In this document: piece after piece, positions 58,438 through 64,000 of the stretch
How the letters are laid out: each line of letters starts with the position of its first letter
How positions within the stretch are numbered: position 1 is the first letter of the stretch
DNA from: Toxotes chatareus
Taxonomy: Eukaryota > Chordata > Actinopteri > Toxotidae
Assembly (NCBI GenBank): GCA_016801885.1
Contig: CM028884.1
Coordinates: 11,226,181 to 11,290,180 of the forward strand
Length of the DNA stretch: 64,000 bases
Reading direction: 5' to 3'
Program-made: the position numbers and the translations under genes
Notes under the pieces: model-generated
What the model saw: the letters and a program-made list of their open reading frames with translations, nothing else
The model's database searches: none
What the model was told of the DNA's origin: nothing

Positions 58438-59047
58438 TGAAACATCCTCAATGGAGTCCATGTGATGGGAAGATGGTGTTTTATAGTTTTATTTGTCATC
58501 ATGTTTCCTGAATAATTTGTATGTGGCCCCTTTACAGAAACTCAGGACTCAAAACCGAAATAAGAAAACATAAAGCCAAGCCCAGAGGAAATAAATTTGT
58601 CCGCTCAGGTGGTAAAGAACTGCAATCTGGCAAAATGCCATGAAGGAATGTAACTATTTTACATCAGAAAGAAATTCAGACATATTTTTAAACTCACTTT
58701 TTACGAATGTTTGCTTCTCATTAATACTCTCACACTAGCTACAAACTCGGGGCTAACAACTAACCACATTCTTTTACATTTAGCAGTAGTGCAACTCCAC
58801 CAGATCATGCGCATGCACAAATACAGTATAAGAGCTTATTATGTGGACATGCCAGAGGGTGTGGGCTACACAGGGCAGCTGACGTGATATTTTTTCCATT
58901 CAGTCTCTTATAATGATAAATTGGATCTTCCCCTAACACTGTAACGAGAGTAAGGAGAAGCTGCATCAGATCTGGACGTTTGTCAAAGTGTCCGTACTGG
59001 ATTTAAATGTTTTATGTATATTGTTTCTTACAAACATTAAATCGTTG
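58438..59047 (+). other. ctsh: ctsh 3' UTR and spacer
   Basis: An AATAAA signal at 58590-58595 (GGAAATAAATTTG) lies about 155 bp after the stop codon and suits a short 3' UTR. The DNA from there to 59047 shows no gene or named repeat. Confidence 0.55.
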
Positions 59048-60537
59048 TACATTGAAAAAAATGTTTTGTTGAATTTACTCAATTTTAATATTGAAAGTGG
59101 TTGCACGCCATACATTCATCTAAATCTAGACATTTTTAAGTTGACTGTACTAGTAATTTCAAATAAATTATATAAGCAGTTTCAGCACAAAAATTGAGTA
59201 TTTGTTACTCTGATTTCCTTAGTAATTCTAACTAAATGTATGTTTAATTTACTTAAATTCATTATGTAATAAATATATTGTGGTTACCTAATTTGTTATT
59301 GTGCTTTAAATTAAATTGTTTTATTCTACTGTCATGGGGAGACCCTGTGCACTAAAGTAAGGCACATGTGCTACACACTCTTTCTCAGGTAGATTCTATC
59401 AGAATGTTGATCCTGGTGTGAAGTGCTGGTTGTGATGTGTGTGATATGAACATTTGGAGGAGGGGGTGAAGGAGAGAAGTCACATTGTGATTGTGTATTT
59501 GATTTATTGAATTTAAATTGTGTTCACCTTTCTCCTTTGTTGCTATCCTTCTTCTGTTAGACCAGGAACAGCCAAACCTGAGCTGGAGCGGTCCATTTGG
59601 CTAAATAGGGGGGGTTCACAGGGGAAGAAACCAAGTGTGGTAGAGTGGGAGGGGTGTTTTGTCTTTTGTGGTGAATAACCTGTGTAAGTATCTTGATAAA
59701 AAAGATATATGTGTTTTTAAAGTAAGTTTAACTGAACTTTTGTTTGATAATATGTTATTTAATATTGGGATTATTGTAAGTGTGCTGGAAGAGATAATTG
59801 ATATTGATTTCTTGGTGCAGTCCACCAGTATAAAAGTGAGGAGGCTGTGGTGGCCGGAGCCTAAAGGAGAGAAGCACAGCTCCTAAACACAGCTCCAGAT
59901 TGTAGCTCCTGCCATGGGCCCAAACGTTAAGGGTATAGCCAGAAAGTCATTTTAGAGCAAATTCTTTTGTTGTGTATTATTTTGGTTCTTCTTGAGAAGT
60001 GCTCTTGAGAAATTCCCCCCCCCCCCCCCTTTTTTTTTTTTTGGCTTATTTTTGTCTTTCGCCCAATGTGCATTTTTTACTGTAGAGCTTTTGAACAGGA
60101 CTCTAATTTTGTCAAATAAAATGGAATTGGAAATTGCTCCATTGTTGTATACCGGGTTTCTCGGCCACCCCCACATCTACATATGCATTTTGATTGTTTT
60201 AAATAAAATGGAATTGAATTGAATTAAAATATTTTACATATGTAGAATAAAACAATTTAATTTAAAGCACAATAACAAATTAGTTAACCACAATATATGA
60301 ATTACATACTGAATTTAAGTAAATTAAACATGCGTTTAGTTAGAATTACTAAGGAAATCAGTAACAAATACTCAGAATTTTTGTGCTGAAACTGCTTACA
60401 TAATTTATTTGAAATTACTCAAAAATATTAAGTACAGTCAACTTAAAAAATATGTCTGGATTTAGATGAGTGTATTGCGCGCAACCACTTTCAACATTAA
60501 AATTGAGTAAATTCAATGAAACATTTTTTTCAGTGTA
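59048..60537. mobile_element. Element with about 290-bp terminal inverted repeats
   Basis: The left arm (59048-59329) and right arm (60242-60537) are reverse complements with scattered mismatches. Outer end left: TACATTGAAAAAAATGTTTT; right, reverse-complemented: TACACTGAAAAAAATGTTTC. Both arms end in TA, a possible 2-bp target duplication. The arms continue through CAGTTTCAGCACAAAAATT and inner GCTTTAAATTAAATTGTTTT. The 910-bp centre has no transposase: it holds plain DNA, a C run followed by a T run (about 60015-60042) and a fragment with AAATAAAATGGAATTG twice. It looks like a nonautonomous element with long inverted arms, or a foldback element, that has captured or accumulated other DNA. 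Confidence 0.75.
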
Positions 60538-61439
60538 GTTTATTGGCAAAAATCAGGGATTTCACACACTATTTCTACTAATATCTAGTGTGACGAGTTT
60601 TATGATGCTATTGGACACACAGGCCATTTCTCTCATCACCCGAAAAAGCGAATTTCACATAGTCTATCTTAGTGTAATTACTCTTCCAAGATGGTTGTCA
60701 CTGCTTCTAAATTTTCCTCAATTTATCAGGAAGACCCTTCAACGAACAGTTCACTGCTACCTGCAGAAATAGAGCTGCAGAGAATGGAGACAGCAGACTT
60801 GATAATTCTTTTTCACAGAGGACATTTTGATGTGTAATTAATAAAATGAATCATGGCTCACTGTCACACTGTCATGGCTGACTGGGACACTTAAATACAA
60901 GGCATCCACTGTTAATGCCATTGATAGCACATGTACTTTTCCTACTGTGACAAAAGTCAAAATGTCTGCTGTGAAAAAAAAAAAGCTTTGGCTCATTAGA
61001 AAGTTTAAGTAAGTAGGGCATTAAAAAGTTTACAATGAACCAGCAGATCTCCAGATACAAAAGTCATTAAAGTTTTCTTCCTCTAAAATAAATCATCAAA
61101 TTAAGGATGCTTCTGCTCACTGTATCCATCTCTTTGAGGTCCAGTTGTTTTCGGTTTGTTTTGTAAAGGCTTTGCAGTCCACCTGCCATGTTATTTAGAG
61201 TGATGGTTGAATAGGAATAATAAAAAAATCTCAGTCCTCCAAACCAACAGCTTTCACATCATGCACACATAATTCAAATGGAGGAGGGCTCTGGTTGGTT
61301 TGATCAGGAAAAAGGCAAATATGAAAAATTATTTTTCTAGATGAAAACACACACAATTAAATAAAACAACATTTAAGTTTATATAATCATTGCAGACACA
61401 TTAAAGCAGAAGACTTTAATGTGTAATCCGCCTCCACTG
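60538..61439. other. Intergenic, nothing recognised
   Basis: About 900 bp of AT-rich DNA between the inverted-repeat element and a LINE-type tail. No exon, RNA gene or regulatory site is recognised. Confidence 0.55.
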
Positions 61440-61675
61440 GGATATTAATACTGTTGTCCTGTCTACCTCTTTTATCTCCTTCACCTGGCCTGGCCATCTG
61501 CACCCCTACATGAACCCGGTTCTGCTCAAGAGTTCTTCCTGTTAAAAGGAAGCTTTTCCTGGCCACTTTTACCTTATATGCTTGCTTTGGGGTTTCTGTT
61601 AAGCACCCTGAGACAATTCTGATTGGGGAGACGCTATATAAATAAAATTGATTGAACTGAATTGAACTTTGTTAG
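61440..61675 (+). repeat. LINE/SINE-type 3' tail, better preserved copy
   Basis: Contains CCCGGTTCTGCTCAAGAGTT, CTTCCTGTTAAAAGGAAGC, a TTTTCCTGGCCACTTTTACC segment and the end CGCTATATAAATAAAATTGA followed by a TTGAACTGAATTGAA repeat. This is the standard terminal part of a very abundant fish retroelement tail and matches the diverged copy at 19140-19335 in block order. Confidence 0.7.
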
Positions 61676-62235
61676 TTGTGTCCACATAAAATAACAGGTA
61701 TTAATAATATAACAGATAATAAATATATTTGATCAAATAATTCATGATGAGATCTATACATTCGCTGCTCTGGAGCTTTCTATCACATCACAGGCTCTTC
61801 TTACAGTAGATGGAGTTGTCCTGTTGTCATGACAACAGCTCCCAACAGCTAGCGAATGGAAGTTGTAGTGAGATTGTTTTTTCAACTATGTTCTCCATGT
61901 CAAAAATGAACTTTGAGTCTTAATAAATATATTAAAGCAAATGTACTTAAATCATTTGATAAAACAACAGCAACTGACCTCAGTTTTAGAGATGTATTTA
62001 CACCACATGTTGCAAAAGTTTTGCAGATGATCTGAGTAAAAATCTTGAGGTTATTGGTGACATTTCCATTCTCAGTGTTTGTGCACGTTTAAAAGTGAGA
62101 TTTACAACAAGAAAGCAAATGAATAACATTTGATTAGTGAGAGTGTTGTTGATGTACACTGTCAACGCAAAACATTGAAGGAAGTGGACTGCTTTCTTTT
62201 TGTTTTCACAGCAGTTATCAATCAGATCTGTTCAA
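61676..62235. other. Intergenic spacer between LINE tail and channel gene
   Basis: AT-rich DNA of about 560 bp with a TGTCATGACA palindrome near 61825-61834. No gene or named repeat is seen. Confidence 0.5.
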
Positions 62236-62605
62236 TTTATTCTAGTAAAATCATCTCACACATTTACAACATACAAGTCAAAATGAACAATATATATACA
62301 TAGTTTATATCACTATTTATAATAAGTAAATATTAAATATATAAAGAACTACAACGGCCACCAAAGAGAAAATTAAATTTGCAAATATGCACAATGCTAA
62401 CTACACACTTACAACACCACCACCACAACAAAACAACAATTAAAATAATTAAAATCTCTATAAATCTTTTCATATATTCATTAAAACAAGAAAATTAGAT
62501 TTGTGTGATGTGTTACTCTGAAAGTCCCTCTGCATCGATGCAGCCGGAGCTGGATCTCTACTCTGGAGACGACAGGGCCTGCTCAGCCTCCCTCATGTTT
62601 TCCTC
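62236..62605 (-). CDS. Possible last exon and 3' UTR of the T-type channel gene
   Basis: On the minus strand, 62605 to 62558 gives the frame EENMREAEQALSSPE and a TAG stop (62558-62560), in the same phase as the end of the preceding exon (63115). An AATAAA signal on the minus strand at 62236-62241 lies 320 nt further on. The acidic run would align with the KEAKEEAELEAE-type sequence after S6 in Cav3 channels. The acceptor (pyrimidine tract TCTCCCCC, then TGGAG) has a G before the AG, which is poor. If real, the channel ends only about 15 residues after the S6 exon. Confidence 0.4.
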
Positions 62606-63114
62606 CTCCAGGGGGAGACATAAGTTAGAAGGGTTGTTCTGAAATATTCTGAATATTCTTCTGCTATGTTGATATTTCACTCTCAAAGTCAGATATCAAA
62701 GCTTTTAGCCCTCTGACAAAGGTTTTGACTTTCTAAAGAGTGTTCTGATCCTGGGACTGAGGTTTAAAGGGTTGAATTGATAAATTACATTTAAAAAAAT
62801 CTAAATCTCTTTGTAGAAACAAATCCCAGTTATCCACAGAAGAAACTTAATGTTGACTAAAAATAATCCAGATGTGTAAATTTGCCCTGCATTTTCCTGT
62901 TATTATATTTCTCCCCCAGTGTTTTTTTTGTATAGCAAATTATAGTAAGAGTACCAATAATTAGAACCAAAACACATAGTTATATACAAGAAAATTTATA
63001 GGAAATTGGTAAGAAAATATAAGGGAATTACAAAATAAAACAAAGCTTCGCAACTCTTCCTATCAAAGAGTGACTACATGTCACTATATGTCTGTGTATT
63101 TGTACTGACTCTAC

Positions 63115-63273
63115 CTCGTTGCTGTCCTCCAGGGCTTGCATGATCACTGCCACGATCAGGTTCACTAACACAAACTGGGCCATGATCACAAAGGTGGTGA
63201 AGAAGATTGGGGAGACCCAGGACAGGTGGCTCAAACAGACGTCGTCATCAGGACGACACTCCCTCAGAGTGTC
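63115..63273 (-). CDS. T-type calcium channel alpha-1, domain IV S6 exon
   Basis: A 53-codon exon with frame phase 0 at both ends: acceptor CTCTCAAG before GACACT, donor GTAGAG. It encodes DTLRECRPDDDVCLSHLS, then the S6 helix (SPIFFTTFVIMAQFVLVN) and LIVAVIMQALEDSNE. In Cav3 channels an intron falls at exactly this GIMK/DTLRDC place, and the S6 helix with AQFVLVN and the EDSN end is a Cav3 feature, not Cav1/Cav2. Several S6 positions (TTFVIM, LIVAVIMQA in place of VSFVLT, VIAVLMKH) differ from Cav3.1-3.3 as I recall them, so I give no gene symbol. Confidence 0.85.
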
Positions 63274-63925
63274 CTTGAGAGACACAGAGCAAGATTTTAG
63301 ACAGGAAGAGGGGCCGGCACAAAAACTGGAGACATTACAAAAATGAAGTCTTAACTGTTTAGTTGTTTGAATAATCTGATCATTAGATACCTGAAAGAAC
63401 AACAAATATCTTGAGCTTAAAAGATTTGCCCTTACAGGTTAGGAAACATTAATGTAACTTTATTTCATGGGTTTGTAATTTTCTATCTCAATCATTTTCT
63501 TAGACGTTTTCCTATGTTTAACTTTGCAATCTGTTCTAATAACAGGGAAAACGAGTCTCATAGACGGAAATGCACCAAGGAAATTAATTCATTGGTGCAT
63601 TTAATTACTCATTAATTAATTAGAAAACTTTACTCTTATTGTGTGCTGCTTGCTGACAGGGGGCTCCTGGGCTCCATCTTCCTGATAATTAACCAAGCGA
63701 TTATTTTCTTTCCAGGACACTTCCCAGAGAATAAATGGAAATTAATTAGAAAATCTCAGACCTAAAACATAAAAATAAGGAGTTGCCATAGTTTCTTTAA
63801 TGGTGAGATGGGGAATTTGACTACCCATAACACTTCTCTTGCTGTCCAGATTCATCAGCTGACCTTGTGCTGTGCACTAAACTCCAACTTGTAAAAAACA
63901 CGCATGTGTATGAGTGTGTGCATAC
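63274..63925 (-). other. Intron of the T-type channel gene
   Basis: A 652-bp intron between the pore-loop and S6 exons, with ATTAATTAATTAG phrases around 63577-63625. Nothing else is recognised. Confidence 0.7.
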
Positions 63926-64000
63926 TTTTAAAATCCCGCTCCAGTTGTCTCCGGTGCACACTTGGTAGAGCGCGAGCAGGGCCATCCCAAAATGCCTGAA
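63926..64000 (-). CDS. T-type calcium channel alpha-1, domain IV pore-loop exon (partial)
   Basis: The minus frame from the window edge reads FRHFGMALLALYQVCTGDNW, then SGILK and a donor GTATGC at 63925. TGDNW is the domain IV selectivity-filter motif of T-type channels, where aspartate replaces the glutamate of high-voltage channels (EEDD ring). The exon joins in frame to the S6 exon at 63273, giving SGILK-DTLREC. It continues past the window edge. The family usually reads FRNFGMAFLTLFQVSTGDNW here, so this copy is divergent but keeps the pore residues. Confidence 0.88.

Noticed and set aside
63028..63405. The whole 125-codon minus-strand frame as one exon
   Set aside because: Only 63115-63273 matches the channel; the rest reads through the splice acceptor and donor into intron sequence.

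Overview
This is nuclear DNA from a teleost fish, probably a percomorph. It is vertebrate because two multi-exon genes with standard GT-AG introns read through as clear orthologues of mammalian genes. It is teleost because introns are mostly compact and carry typical fish repeats: Tc1/mariner, hAT and ISL2EU-like DNA elements, LINE remnants and nonautonomous inverted-repeat elements. There are no operons, CRISPR arrays or prokaryotic features.

Layout: 1-20.3 kb is a gene desert in which I find no convincing host exon. It holds microsatellites, an ISL2EU-like DNA transposon (about 11705-12741) and several LINE remnants. From about 20.3 kb to 52.5 kb lies rasgrf1 on the + strand: 27 coding exons, 3774 nt, 1257 residues, 20844-50793. 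It has a promoter with a perfect-core RE1/NRSE site, a 7-kb first intron, and later introns that host hAT, Tc1 and fish inverted-repeat insertions. Its 3' UTR runs towards a TATA-containing promoter and ctsh (cathepsin H): 12 exons, 1002 nt, 333 residues, 52729-58437, also + strand. Downstream is a 1.5-kb element with about 290-bp inverted arms (59048-60537). The right edge (about 62.5-64 kb, minus strand) is the 3' end of a T-type (Cav3-like) calcium channel alpha-1 gene, converging tail to tail on ctsh.

The tandem rasgrf1-to-ctsh order and orientation matches human chromosome 15q25, which supports rasgrf1 over rasgrf2. Ras-GRF1 is a calcium/calmodulin-responsive Ras and Rac exchange factor of neurons. 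Cathepsin H is a lysosomal aminopeptidase. The channel passes low-threshold calcium current. Their proximity is genomic neighbourhood, not a pathway.

I did not find a wholly new system. The best leads are the divergent T-type channel, which appears to have a very short C-terminus; the RE1 site in the rasgrf1 promoter; the ISL2EU-like element with THAP-like and YqaJ-like remnants; and the long inverted-repeat element. All exon boundaries were read by eye from reading-frame continuity and splice dinucleotides, with family sequences recalled, not searched.
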